Counted from the first letter of the stretch, positions 29,504-39,714 are shown. The stretch is DNA of 64,000 bases from Chloroflexota bacterium (GCA_003141955.1 PLOC01000111.1:621-64620), one strand, 5' to 3'. Program-made: numbers and translations. Notes: a model not told the origin generated them from the letters alone.

Positions 29504-29941
29504 CTACTCCATCGGTTCGAGCAAGAACACCGGGATCTGGCGCTCAGTCTTCGCCTGGTAATTCGCGTAGTCGGGCCAGGCCTCGACCGCGCGCTTCCAC
29601 CAGACGGCCTTCTCGTCACCCGTGACCTCGCGCGCGGTGTAGTCGCGTTTGGCCGCTCGATCCTGCAACTCGACGTGGGGGTTCTTCTTCAGGTTGTAGT
29701 ACCAGACCGGGTTCTTCGGGGCGCCGCCGAGTGACGCCACCACCGCGTAGACGCCGCCGCGTTCGACGCGCATCAGAGCCGTCTTGCGGAGCTTGCCGGT
29801 CTTCGCGCCGACCGAGGTCAGCACGATCACGGGCATGCCGCGAAGATCGCTGCCCTCCTCGCCGTTCGTCGCCTCGTAGAGTTCAACCTGCTTGCGCGAC
29901 CATGCGGATGTGCCCGGTTCGTATTCTCCAGTGAGTGGCAT
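29504..29941 (-). CDS. Deazaflavin (F420)-dependent nitroreductase/quinone reductase (DDN-like) family
   Basis: [61 protein letters not shown]. Confidence 0.9.
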   Translation of the reverse strand: MPLTGEYEPGTSAWSRKQVELYEATNGEEGSDLRGMPVIVLTSVGAKTGKLRKTALMRVERGGVYAVVASLGGAPKNPVWYYNLKKNPHVELQDRAAKRDYTAREVTGDEKAVWWKRAVEAWPDYANYQAKTERQIPVFLLEPME

Positions 29942-30153
29942 GTTTCCCTGCCTCTGGTGTTCTGGCGCCGGTTTCCAGGGTAACGCGCATGGCTGCGTGC
30001 CGCTGCCCCTCTGCCTAACGGCCCGGCCCTTGACCGCCGACTTGCGTCCGACGTAATTGGAGAGTCAAACCAAACGAAGATGCTGATCCGGTTCGATCCG
30101 GCCGGCAGCGAGCCGATCGCCTGACGCCGTGTCCCCGGCCGGGCGTCGGCACC

Positions 30154-30960
30154 TCAGCCGGAGGTTCCACCGGCCAGCCGCGATGATGCCGGCCGCCCGG
30201 CTCGCCTGAAAACCACCGCGAGCAGCACACCCGTGACGATCAAGACGATCCAGTCGATTGACAGGACCGCCACCTCGAACCCGACGATGTCGCTGCCCGC
30301 GAAGTACAGGCCCAGGAACATCCCGACCGCCAGGACGAAGCCGGCCACGAAGATCCACCTGATGGATCGTTCGACCCGGCCGCCTTCGAACGCCGGCGCT
30401 GCGAACAGGAACGCGACGGCCATCGCCAGGTACCCGAGACTCTCGAGCGCCACGAACAGCCCGTCGGGGTTGTACATCGTGAACAGCGAGAGACCCTCGG
30501 TCTGTCCGCTTCGGAGACTCGGGGCGATGACGGTGAACTGGATGAAGTAGTCGATCGCGACAATGGGTGCGTAGACCAGGGCGAACGACAGCCCGAGGCG
30601 ACCGAACAGCTTCCTGCCCTCGCTCGCGTAGGCGTCGATGCAGGCCATGAGCACCACGAACGTCGGCACCAACAGGAGCGCCGGAACGATCCAGATGTAG
30701 TCCCCCGGGAAGAACGAGCCCGCATCCAGGTAGGGATAGGCGATGCAGTCTGACGGGCAGAAGGGGCCGCCCCTCGCGGGCGTCACGAACCCGATAGCCA
30801 ACGCCGTCGCGCTCAGGACCACGGTCAAGATCGCCGCCCAGAACCCGAGCCGGCAAACGGTTGCGCTGAGGGTCGACACCGGTACTTGTGTTGCGACCGA
30901 CTGTCTCCCGGCCTCCGATTGCATGGCTGCGCCCTCGGGTCGACTCGTCATTGTCCCCAC
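30154..30960 (-). CDS. Multi-TM membrane protein, hypothetical
   Basis: Seven or so hydrophobic segments; C/P-rich extracellular loop GGPFCPSDCIAYPYLDAGSFFPGDYIW. Confidence 0.75.
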   Translation of the reverse strand: MGTMTSRPEGAAMQSEAGRQSVATQVPVSTLSATVCRLGFWAAILTVVLSATALAIGFVTPARGGPFCPSDCIAYPYLDAGSFFPGDYIWIVPALLLVPTFVVLMACIDAYASEGRKLFGRLGLSFALVYAPIVAIDYFIQFTVIAPSLRSGQTEGLSLFTMYNPDGLFVALESLGYLAMAVAFLFAAPAFEGGRVERSIRWIFVAGFVLAVGMFLGLYFAGSDIVGFEVAVLSIDWIVLIVTGVLLAVVFRRAGRPASSRLAGGTSG

Positions 30961-31000
30961 TCCCTTCCCGTACGGCCTGGTGCCCAGGCGTGCTCAGCTA

Positions 31001-31024
31001 TCGGTCGGTCGGTCGGTCGGTCGG
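31001..31024. repeat. Tetranucleotide microsatellite (TCGG)6
   Basis: tcggtcggtcggtcggtcggtcgg. Confidence 0.97.
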
Positions 31025-31256
31025 GACGAGTTTAGGCTCGACACACAGCTCGCTTGGGGCGCGATCGGACAGGCACCAGTCCCCACTCGGCTGCTGGCGG
31101 GTTCCCTCGATGGGTCCTCGACTCGGGAAGCTCGTCCTGGGGCTGAGCACGGCCGGTCACGGCAGGCACCGATCAGGGGTTCGGGAAGGAGAATGTCTCG
31201 GCCTCGGACTAGGGATACCATGCGCTCGCTGAACGCTCAGTGGCTATGGGTTTTCA

Positions 31257-32711
31257 ATGCCGACCACATCCCCGGAGACAGCGACGATGAACGTGCTGGC
31301 GGCTGCCCCTCCTGAGAGTGGCGGCATCGCGGTGCTGCGAAACCGGCCGTTCTTGCTGTTGTGGTTGGCTCAGCTGTCGACCCAGGTCGGCGGCAACATG
31401 GTCATGCTCGGCTTGCTCTTCATCATCTCGTCCAACTACAGCGGTTCGACCATCGCTATTAGCATTCTTCTGCTGTGCTTCCTTGCTCCGGCCATCATCT
31501 TCTCGGCCGTCGCCGGCGTCTTCGTGGACCGAGCAAACAAGCGCTACACGTTGTTTGTCACGAACGTGCTCCGCGGAGCGGCTTTCGTCCTGGTCTTCCT
31601 GGTCAGCAGCAATCTGCTCTTGCTGTACCTGCTGATGATCCTGGTTTCGACCGTGACGACCTTCTTTGGCCCGGCGGAAGCTTCGATGATTCCTTTCCTT
31701 GTCCCGAGGTCACAGCTACTGGCGGCCAATGGTCTCTTCGCCCTGACGACCAACGCGGCGTTTGCCCTGGGCTTCGCGTTGTTCGGACCGTTCGTTATCG
31801 CCATCGCCGGCCCACAGGTACTGATCCTGATAGTCGCCGCTCTCTACTTCGTCGCTGCCGTCTTCTGCTGGATTCTGCCGTCGTCGCTGCCGTCACCGCC
31901 ATTGCTGCCGTCGTCCCTGCCGTCGTCCCTGCCGTTCTCGCTTCCGTCGTCCCTGCCAATTGAAGTGTCCGCAGTCGCGTCTGGCCATGCGGTCGTGGTC
32001 GCGGGGCGGGCGGCCAAGAGCACATTCGGGCAACTGGTCGAGGGGATCGCATACATCCGCGAGCATCGCAATGTGGGCTGGTCGCTGTCCTACATGGGAA
32101 TCACCGGAGCGCTGATCGGCGTCCTCGCCGTGCTCGGCCCCGACTTTGCCAAGACGTCCTTGGGACTTGGAGACGACGGCTTAGTTGTGGTCGTCCTGCC
32201 TCTTGGTCTGGGCATCGTCACCGGCGTTCTGGCCATCAACGCCTACGGTCACTACTTCCCCCGGCGGCGGGTAATCGAGGCGGGATTGATCGTCCTCGGT
32301 CTCCTGCTCGCCCTGCTCTCATATGCTGGCTCTATCTCGCACTTCCTCAATGCCCAAGTAGGTGCGGTCGCCGAGGCCCATGGTTTGCAGGATATCGGTC
32401 AGGTTATCTCGCTTCTCTCGATGGTTATCGCCATCGCCTTTGTCGCGGGCATCTGCTACGCCATCGTCGCCATCTCCGCTCAAACCCAACTCCAGGAGGA
32501 ACTGCCGGAGGACGTCCGAGGCCGTGTTTTTGGCATCCTCAATATGCTCGTGTCTGTCTCGAGCTTGCTGCCGATCATGGTGGTGGGGCCTGCCGCGGAC
32601 CTGGTGGGAGCCTCCGTGATCCTGCTCGTGGTTTCGCTCGTCGTTTGCGCTTGGGGATTGACCAGCGTCATTCGCCGGGGACGGTTGCGGCCCGTGGGGA
32701 TGCCCGCCTGA
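31257..32711 (+). CDS. MFS transporter
   Basis: LRNRPFLLLWLAQLSTQVGGNMVMLGLLFIISS...GVFVDRANKRYTL; 12-TM pattern. Confidence 0.92.
   Translation: MPTTSPETATMNVLAAAPPESGGIAVLRNRPFLLLWLAQLSTQVGGNMVMLGLLFIISSNYSGSTIAISILLLCFLAPAIIFSAVAGVFVDRANKRYTLFVTNVLRGAAFVLVFLVSSNLLLLYLLMILVSTVTTFFGPAEASMIPFLVPRSQLLAANGLFALTTNAAFALGFALFGPFVIAIAGPQVLILIVAALYFVAAVFCWILPSSLPSPPLLPSSLPSSLPFSLPSSLPIEVSAVASGHAVVVAGRAAKSTFGQLVEGIAYIREHRNVGWSLSYMGITGALIGVLAVLGPDFAKTSLGLGDDGLVVVVLPLGLGIVTGVLAINAYGHYFPRRRVIEAGLIVLGLLLALLSYAGSISHFLNAQVGAVAEAHGLQDIGQVISLLSMVIAIAFVAGICYAIVAISAQTQLQEELPEDVRGRVFGILNMLVSVSSLLPIMVVGPAADLVGASVILLVVSLVVCAWGLTSVIRRGRLRPVGMPA
31874..31958 (+). repeat. Imperfect 12-bp-unit tandem repeat (ctgccgtcgtcc) inside MFS gene, encoding LPSSLPS...
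   Basis: Encodes LPSSLPSPPLLPSSLPSSLPFSLPSSLP in an inter-TM loop. Confidence 0.9.
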
Positions 32712-32827
32712 GGCCTGGCCACCCAGCTGCTGCGCCGCGTGGCCGTGCACCGTAGAAGTGAGGCGCGGGCGCGTCAACCCCTTCCCCGACCAGACCTCCG
32801 GGCGACAGCCCTCGCGATCAGAGCCTC

Positions 32828-32862
32828 AACCCTCTCCGACTTCCAACAGGGGAGGGGTTTTC
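32828..32862 (+). terminator. Probable Rho-independent terminator
   Basis: aaccctctcc...ggggaggggtttt hairpin followed by T-run. Confidence 0.55.
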
Positions 32863-32955
32863 ATCCTCGCGGCCCGGCCCGATCCAGCCCAGACTCAGGG
32901 AACGGCATGAGGATCCATGCCTGGTTTGGGCATGCGCGGCTAGTGGAGAACTGAG

Positions 32956-33312
32956 ATGACCGATCAGCACACCAAAGGCGACGCGGCTGGCGGGTTCGCG
33001 ACAAAGGCGCAGGAGGGTGCCGCTGCGGCGCTGGCGGGTGCCCGGGCTACCGCTGACGAGGTGGGGGCCCGCCTGCCCGGCATCGCGTCGGCCGGCGCCG
33101 AAGGAGCTTCCCAGTCCGTGAGAATGCTCCAGGAGTTGTCCGATCCGAGGCTCGAGCTTCTGGTCGCATTCTCCCTGGGTGTCGGGGCAGGTCTCTGGAT
33201 GGCCGGTGCGCCGCGTCTTGTCACTCTGGCGGCGTTGTCTCCTGCGCTGCTGGTCGGAGTGGCAATCGCCTCGCGCAAGCAGAGCAATCCGGGCCGTGGT
33301 CCGCGCCGCTAG
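32956..33312 (+). CDS. Hypothetical membrane-anchored small protein
   Basis: Ala-rich N-terminus then LVAFSLGVGAGLWMAGAPRLVTLAALSPALLVGVAIASRK. Confidence 0.75.
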   Translation: MTDQHTKGDAAGGFATKAQEGAAAALAGARATADEVGARLPGIASAGAEGASQSVRMLQELSDPRLELLVAFSLGVGAGLWMAGAPRLVTLAALSPALLVGVAIASRKQSNPGRGPRR

Positions 33313-33356
33313 CACCCGATGGGCGCGGCCGGCCACGGTGCCGCAGAGGCCCAGCC

Positions 33357-34673
33357 ATGACTGAACACCGTCCGCTTCTGAACGCCCCCTCTCGCCAGAC
33401 CCCCGGCCAAGCCAAGAACCCGGCTCCCAAGCTTCGCCTGGCTGCTCTTCGTTCGATCAATCTGCGTCCGGCCAACAGCCTCCGTCGCCTGGCGACGATC
33501 TTCTTTGCGACCGGATCGACCGTCTTCATTCTCCTTATCATCCAGCAAGCCGTGGCGGTCCTTGGCGCCTTCAGCGAGATCTTCATGATCTGCTTTCTGG
33601 CCTGGCTGTTGGCCTTCGTGGTCAGCCCCCTCGTCGACTGGGCAGCTGGTCGTTTCAACATGGGACGGAGCAAGGCGGTCGGCTTGGTCTATGGTTGCGT
33701 GGCGCTCACCCTTATCGGGTTTATTCTCATTGCCGCCTCGATCGGGATGACTGAGGCGACGAATCTGGTAAGCAGAACGGACCAGGCCACGGCGACCATT
33801 AGCGGCAGTCTGGTCTCGCTCCAGCAACGTTTGGGAATCGGCACCAAGACGATCGACTTAGCCGCCCTCTTCCGTCAGGGAGAGGCCAGAATCCTGCCCG
33901 AGATCAACACCATTCTGGCAGATCAATCTGGGGCCATCGCCGGGACCGTCATGTCGGTTGTCGGTGCACTCTCAATCATCCTGGTGCTGTCGGTCTTCAT
34001 AGTCTCTGATGCTTCCGGCTTGCAGGCTGAATGGCGCAGGGTGATTCCAAATCGTTTCGAGACCCAGCTCGATCTTTTCGATCGCTCGGTTGGTCGAGCC
34101 TTCAGGGGGTTTCTCTGGATGCAGGTCATCCTCATGGTCATTCAGGTCGTGCTGACGCTCGTTGTCGGTCTGGTGTTTGGCCTGCCGTACCTGTTCCTCA
34201 TCTGTCTCTTTGCTGCGTTGTGTATGCCGATCCCATTCGTCGGCTCCGCTTTGGCTCTGGCTCCGCCGATCTTCATCGCCGCCGCTTTCGTTCCCGGCGC
34301 AGTTGTCCCGGTCGCCGTTGTGCTCTTTGTCGGACAGGCGGTCATCATGCATCTCGTCACGCCTCGACTGATGAAGAGAACTTCTGGGGTGCATCCAATC
34401 GTCACCATCGTCTCCGTTCTGATCGGAGCGCAGGTGGCGGGGATCTGGGGTGCTGTCTTCGGACTGCCGGTGGCGGCAGTTATCTCGATCCTGGCCAGCT
34501 ATGTCATCAATGTGCAAGCTGTTCAAGAAGTCGAGGGTGTTGACCTCGGCACGGTCACCGCCGCGATCCGAGCGGCCTACCCGGAGGCTACCCCGGAAGA
34601 GGTCCTGGCCGAGGCGGCCGACCAAGCTGAGGCCATCTATGCCACTCAGCGCGAGGAGAGAATCATCGCATAG
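33357..34673 (+). CDS. AI-2E family transporter
   Basis: IFMICFLAWLLAFVVSPLVDW...VGRAFRGFLWMQVILMVIQVVLTLVVGLVFGLPYLFLICLFAALCMPIPFVGSALALAPPIFIA. Confidence 0.92.
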   Translation: MTEHRPLLNAPSRQTPGQAKNPAPKLRLAALRSINLRPANSLRRLATIFFATGSTVFILLIIQQAVAVLGAFSEIFMICFLAWLLAFVVSPLVDWAAGRFNMGRSKAVGLVYGCVALTLIGFILIAASIGMTEATNLVSRTDQATATISGSLVSLQQRLGIGTKTIDLAALFRQGEARILPEINTILADQSGAIAGTVMSVVGALSIILVLSVFIVSDASGLQAEWRRVIPNRFETQLDLFDRSVGRAFRGFLWMQVILMVIQVVLTLVVGLVFGLPYLFLICLFAALCMPIPFVGSALALAPPIFIAAAFVPGAVVPVAVVLFVGQAVIMHLVTPRLMKRTSGVHPIVTIVSVLIGAQVAGIWGAVFGLPVAAVISILASYVINVQAVQEVEGVDLGTVTAAIRAAYPEATPEEVLAEAADQAEAIYATQREERIIA

Positions 34674-34771
34674 GTATCTCTCTTGTGCGCTCGGGCTTGG
34701 AGAACGCGGCCCTTGTGAAACGACGACCTCAGAGCCTTAGCATCGCCGCAAGGGAGTAGAGTGCGGTCAGG

Positions 34772-35566
34772 ATGCGGGAAATGCCTGCGGTCTTGCACGT
34801 TCGCCGTCTTGCCCGGGGGGCAGCCGTCGTTCTCCTCTTGGGGTCCGTAGCGGCCTGTAGCGCCACCGGCAAGACGCTTAACGGCGTCCTGGCATCTGCT
34901 GCGGCCTCTGCCGAGCCTACCCTGGCGCCGACGCCGACTCCGACACCGACGCCGACACCGACGCCGATGTCGACCGTGGACAGCTTCGAGGCCAGGATCG
35001 CGACCAGCGACTTCCAGGCGCAAGGACCCGTGGTCGGGTCAATTGCGGTGACCACGATCTTCGGCTCAACCTCAGGCTCGGTCACGGGAACGTTCAAGGT
35101 CAAAGGCGCAGACAGTGACGTCTCGATTGCCTCGAAGATCCTGGGCATTACGAACACGAACGACAGCATCGTCGTCGGCGACGCGGCGTACTCGCGGACG
35201 AACGGAGGCCAATGGACCGAGGCGCCAGCCTCAGGAAAGACGCTTCAAGGCTTTGTGGGCAGCGGCATCGTCCTCATCGACGAGGGCGTGGAGCCCAAAT
35301 TCGACAAAGAGCTTCACGAGCTCATCGTTGCGAACATGGCGGGCGTAGACCTCTCTGCGTTCGGCATCACGGCCGGTGCCGGTCAGGAAAACCTCACCGT
35401 CAGCAGTTTGTCCTTCTGGGCAGAGGAGGACGGGACTCCGGCCGGCATGACCATCCAGGCGTCTCTCGATCAGAAGATCTTCAACACGCCGTCCCATGAG
35501 ACGGTGACGCTGGACATCAGCATCGACACGCTGTCAGGCGTTTTGATCACGGCACCAACGAGTTAG
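34772..35566 (+). CDS. LppX/LprG-like lipoprotein with PT-repeat linker
   Basis: LLLGSVAACSATG lipobox, PTPTPTPTPTP linker, GTFKVKGADSDVSIASKILGITNTNDSIVVGDAAYSRTNGGQW. Confidence 0.75.
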   Translation: MREMPAVLHVRRLARGAAVVLLLGSVAACSATGKTLNGVLASAAASAEPTLAPTPTPTPTPTPTPMSTVDSFEARIATSDFQAQGPVVGSIAVTTIFGSTSGSVTGTFKVKGADSDVSIASKILGITNTNDSIVVGDAAYSRTNGGQWTEAPASGKTLQGFVGSGIVLIDEGVEPKFDKELHELIVANMAGVDLSAFGITAGAGQENLTVSSLSFWAEEDGTPAGMTIQASLDQKIFNTPSHETVTLDISIDTLSGVLITAPTS

Positions 35567-35679
35567 GCCCCACCCGGCCGTGCGGTGATTCGCCGGCCTC
35601 GAACCGCGGACCGGCCGCCGGCCGACTGCGCGGGCTCACGAACGGGGCCGGTTCAGGCCCAGAGCGCGCTGATTGGGGC

Positions 35680-36878
35680 CTACGGCTGCCAGTAGACGTG
35701 CGTCGCGTTTATGGTGCCGGGGATCGCCGTCACCGGCCCCCCGTTCGCGGCGATGACGTAGATGCCGCCGCCGGACGACTTGATGAAGGCCAGCTTCGTG
35801 TGGTCGGGGCGACCAGCTCGGGCTCTTGGTCGCGAACGCGAACACCACGGTGCCGCTGCCGGTAGTCGCATTGACCAGCCTGAGCGTCCCGCTCGACACG
35901 GCCAGCGCGGCGCTGTCCGGGCGCCAGGCGAAGTCGGTCGCCGCCCCCAGGTTCTTCGAGATTCCACCGGCCAGATTCCGGACGTAGAGATAGCCGCCGT
36001 TCAGGAAGGCGACCTTAGTGCCGTCGGGCGACACGTCCAGCCGGGTGGCCGTAACGCCGAGCGAGATCGCCGAGCCGTCGAGGAGGCTGACCCGATACCA
36101 GGCGTTGTAGTCGTTGACCGCGACCAGGCCCGAGCCGTTGGGCAGCCAGGCGCTCAGGCGGTAGGTGACGTTGGCCTTGACGATCGTCTGCGTGCCGCCC
36201 GCGGCGTTCATCCAGGCCAGGTCGTGGATGTTGTCGATGCTGTTCTGCTCGCAGACCTGGTCGGCGCCCGAGAAGTGCCAGTAGGCTATCTTGCCGTCGG
36301 TCGGCGACCACGTGAAGAGCCAGTCCTTGATCGTCATGGTGACGACAGGGATCTCGGTGCTGGCGGATACCGGCAAGTTCGAGATCTGGGCGGCACAGCT
36401 CGGCCACCTGATGATGTGGATCATCGAGCCGTCGTGGGACCAGATCGCGTCGAGGTCCACGGGCGGCGGGCTGTAGGGACCGAGCGAGAAGCCATCAGCG
36501 ATCTTGCGGGCGCCGGTGCCGTTGGGCTTGACGAGCCAGGCCTGCGGCGTGTGGCTGTCGGATGGGCCCGCTGACCGACGTCAGGTAGAGCAGGTACTGG
36601 CCATGGACGACGGGCGGCACCGTCGGCGTGGGCGTGGGATGCAGCGTCGGCGCGGGCGTGGCAGGCGCCGGGGTTGGAGTCGGGGTTGCCGTGGGGGCCG
36701 GCGTTGGACTGGCGGTCGGGGCCGGCGAGGGTGTCTCCCCCCGGGCCGTGGCGGCGATGGTGGCGACGAGCGTTGCCCTCGGCGGAGCCGGAGATGGAGA
36801 CGTGGCCGCCGAAGAGCAGGCGGCCCCGGCAAGACACAGCGCAGCCACCAGGGCCACGACACGACGGTGGGTTCCCAT
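35680..36878 (-). pseudogene. WD40/TolB-like beta-propeller lipoprotein broken by two +1 frameshifts
   Basis: Restored: MGTHRRVVALVAALCLAGAACSS...VVHGQYLLYLTSVSGP/[+1]/SDSHTPQAWLVKPNGTGARKIADGFSLGPYSPPPVDLDAIWSHDGSM...TTGSGTVVFAFATKSPSWSP/[+1]/DHTKLAFIKSSGGGIYVIAANGGPVTAIPGTINATHVYWQP-stop. Confidence 0.8.
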
Positions 36879-37032
36879 AAGTCCTCCCCCGACCGAACAG
36901 GTCCACATCCGCGCCCCGACCCGGGGCGGCCACATCATGCGCCGTCGAGGGGGCCAGGGGAAGCGCCAGCGACCCTCGGAGTCGCCTCCGGGGGCCTGTT
37001 TCGTGCTGGGTAGCGGTGACGCGCCGGCGCCT

Positions 37033-38328
37033 CTACACCCCCAGTTCGCGAACGAGGCCGCTGGCCTCCAGCTCCAGGGCCGCGGCCAGCACCACGTCCC
37101 GGTCGCGGCCGACGATCTGGAGGCCGCCTACGGCGATGGCCGGCCAGCCCAGGAAATTGAACGGACGCGTCCAGCGGGTCATGGCTGCCCGCACGTCGGG
37201 TTCCCAGCAGTCGTCCGGGGGAGGATCGATCGCCATCACCGGGCCGACGAGCACGTCACAGTCGAGCCTCGAGCGCGCTCGTTTCCGCAGCTCCCAGGTG
37301 GCCTTCAGGCCCCTTTGCCATCGCACCGCGCTGATCCCCTGTGCGTCATCCAGCTTGAGCCGAAGGTCCGGCCCGTAGCGCTCACGCTCGCGCGGAAACC
37401 AGGCCATGTGCGTGATCGCGCATTCGGCGGCGAAGGCCGCCATGAGATCGGCGTCCAGCTCGGGGAGCTCGGCCTCCTCCACGAGGGCGCCCAACCTGGC
37501 CAGGTCGTCCTCGATGCCGGTGACGGCCAGCACGCCGACGCGCACGCCCGCGAGCCGAGGCGCCGGCGCAGGCCGTCCCGTCAGGACCGCATCCACGAGC
37601 GCCGCGTCGGCCACGGTCCGAGCCATGCCCCCGACCGTGTCGAACGATGGCGCGAGCGGGAAGACGCCACGCGTCGGGATTGCTCCGTATGCCGGCTTGA
37701 AACCCACCACACCGCAGCAGGCCGCCGGGATCCGGATCGATCCACCCGTGTCCGTGCCCAGGCCGATGGTCGCCTGGTGGTCGGCCAGGGCCGCCGCGGT
37801 CCCGCCGCTCGAACCGCCGGCCACGCGCCCGGGCCTGGCGGGGTTCGCGACCGTGCCCCAGTGCGGGTTCTGGCTGGTCACGCCGAAGGCGAACTCATGC
37901 ATGTTCGTCTTGCCGACGACAATCGCACCGGCGGCCTCCAGCCTGGCCACCGCCGTGGCCGTCCGCCGCGGGACGTGGTCGGCGAAGATCGAGGAGCCGT
38001 AGGTGGTGCGCACGCCTGCCGTGTCGAAGATGTCCTTCACGGCGAGGGGCACTCCGGCCAGCGGTCCGGTCGGTCCTTCGCGGGCCCGTTTCAACGCCTC
38101 CTCGGGGCACGCGGTGATGTAGGCGTGGCCCTCCCGGTGCGCCTCGATGCGAGCCAGCGTTGCCCCGACGATCTCGACGGCGGAGATATCGCCCCCGTTC
38201 ACGGCGGTGGCGATTTCGGCGGCGGACATGGTCAGGCGATCATCCAGGTCGAGTGGCGGGGGTGGGACGAGCGGCCCGAGCGGGGCGGCCGGGGCATCAA
38301 GCGGGGCGGGCGTGGTTTGATCGGTCAT
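37033..38328 (-). CDS. Amidase (amidase-signature family)
   Basis: VPLAVKDIFDTAGVRTTYGSSIF...GGSSGGTAAALADHQATIGLGTDTGGSIRIPAACCGVVGFKP. Confidence 0.94.
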   Translation of the reverse strand: MTDQTTPAPLDAPAAPLGPLVPPPPLDLDDRLTMSAAEIATAVNGGDISAVEIVGATLARIEAHREGHAYITACPEEALKRAREGPTGPLAGVPLAVKDIFDTAGVRTTYGSSIFADHVPRRTATAVARLEAAGAIVVGKTNMHEFAFGVTSQNPHWGTVANPARPGRVAGGSSGGTAAALADHQATIGLGTDTGGSIRIPAACCGVVGFKPAYGAIPTRGVFPLAPSFDTVGGMARTVADAALVDAVLTGRPAPAPRLAGVRVGVLAVTGIEDDLARLGALVEEAELPELDADLMAAFAAECAITHMAWFPRERERYGPDLRLKLDDAQGISAVRWQRGLKATWELRKRARSRLDCDVLVGPVMAIDPPPDDCWEPDVRAAMTRWTRPFNFLGWPAIAVGGLQIVGRDRDVVLAAALELEASGLVRELGV

Positions 38329-38482
38329 CGGTCTCAAGATCGCCGAGCGTTCGCATACGGTCAAGCCCAGATATGATCTGCCCAAAGTGGAGTCAGGCCG
38401 ATTGGCCTCGACTCCCGCTGGGCGGCGGCCAACGACTGTTTCGTGCGGCACCGAGTCCAGCCATGGAAAGGAAGACGGACGA

Positions 38483-39625
38483 ATGACGTTCGCGGCGGGC
38501 GACAAGAAGGCCGATCTTGCCGGGCCGGGCATCGGCAACTACGAGGACCTCGAGAAGGTCCTGCCGAACGACTACGCATCTGCGCTCAACCGCAGGGAGA
38601 CCCAGGAGGCCATCTTCGTAGTCAAGGACTACATCGAGCGCAATCTCTGCAAGGAGCTGAACCTGCACATGGTCCAGGTTCCGCTCATCGTCGACGTCGA
38701 GTCGGGCATCAACGACATGCTCGACCGTGACGGCAAGCGCGGGCCGATCCAGTTCCACATCTCCAACGACTACGACAAGCACCCGATCGACGCCCAGGTC
38801 GTGCAGGCCGCCACCAAGTGGAAGCGTCCCGCGCTCAGGGAGTTCGGCTACGGGGTCGGCGAGGGCCTCCTGACGGACATGCGGGCCGTCCGCAAGGACT
38901 ACTTCCTCGACCACGACCACAGCTGCTACGTGGACCAGTGGGACTGGGAGAGGGTCATAAGGGCCGAGGACCGCAACCTCGACTTCCTTCGGATGGTCGT
39001 GCGGAGGATCTGGAAGGTCATCAAGGGCGCCGAGCAGGAGGCCTTCGACAGGTTCCCCACGCTCCGGGCCGACAAGTACCCGGAGCTGCCCGACGAGATC
39101 ACCTTTATGCACGCCGAGGAGCTGCTCGACCGCTACCCGAACCTGCCCCGCAAGCAGCGCGAGACGACCATCCTCCAGGAGATCCCGGCCATCTTCATCA
39201 TCGGGATCGGCTGGACCCTCGCCGACGGCTACCCACACGAGATGCGGGCCGCCGACTACGACGACTGGGTCACCCCCACCGTCTCCGCCGGCGGCCGCCC
39301 CATGCATGGCCTGAACGGCGACATCCTGGTCTGGAACAGCGTGACGCGCCGGCGCCACGAGCTCACCTCAATGGGCATCCGGGTGAACGCCGAGACCCTG
39401 CGCCAGCAGCTCGAGATTACCGGCCAGCTCGACTGGCTCAACCTTCCCTACCACAAGGGGATCGTCAGCGGCGAGACGCCGCTGAGCATCGGCGGCGGGA
39501 TCGGGCAGGGCCGAACCCAGATGCACCTGCTCCACAAGGCGCACCTGGGCGAAGTCACGGTCACGGTCTGGCCGAAGATCCTAAAAGAGATCTGCGCGAA
39601 GAAGAACATCTTCGTGCTCGAATAG
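38483..39625 (+). CDS. asnA: Aspartate-ammonia ligase
   Basis: NLHMVQVPLIVDVESGINDMLDRDGKRGPIQFHI...VDQWDWERVI...IGGGIGQGRTQMHLLHKAHLGEV. Confidence 0.88.
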   Translation: MTFAAGDKKADLAGPGIGNYEDLEKVLPNDYASALNRRETQEAIFVVKDYIERNLCKELNLHMVQVPLIVDVESGINDMLDRDGKRGPIQFHISNDYDKHPIDAQVVQAATKWKRPALREFGYGVGEGLLTDMRAVRKDYFLDHDHSCYVDQWDWERVIRAEDRNLDFLRMVVRRIWKVIKGAEQEAFDRFPTLRADKYPELPDEITFMHAEELLDRYPNLPRKQRETTILQEIPAIFIIGIGWTLADGYPHEMRAADYDDWVTPTVSAGGRPMHGLNGDILVWNSVTRRRHELTSMGIRVNAETLRQQLEITGQLDWLNLPYHKGIVSGETPLSIGGGIGQGRTQMHLLHKAHLGEVTVTVWPKILKEICAKKNIFVLE

Positions 39626-39714
39626 GCGCCCGAGACGAGGGCCGGCGGCGCGCCGGGCGGCGTCGGCTGCCGGCCCCTCCTGTTCAGCCGCGGCTCCCTC
39701 GCATCGGCCGGCCG

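Noticed and set aside
34922-34970. ccgac(g/a)ccgac repeats resembling a CRISPR or VNTR
   Set aside because: Codes for an ordinary PT-repeat lipoprotein linker; no spacer structure.
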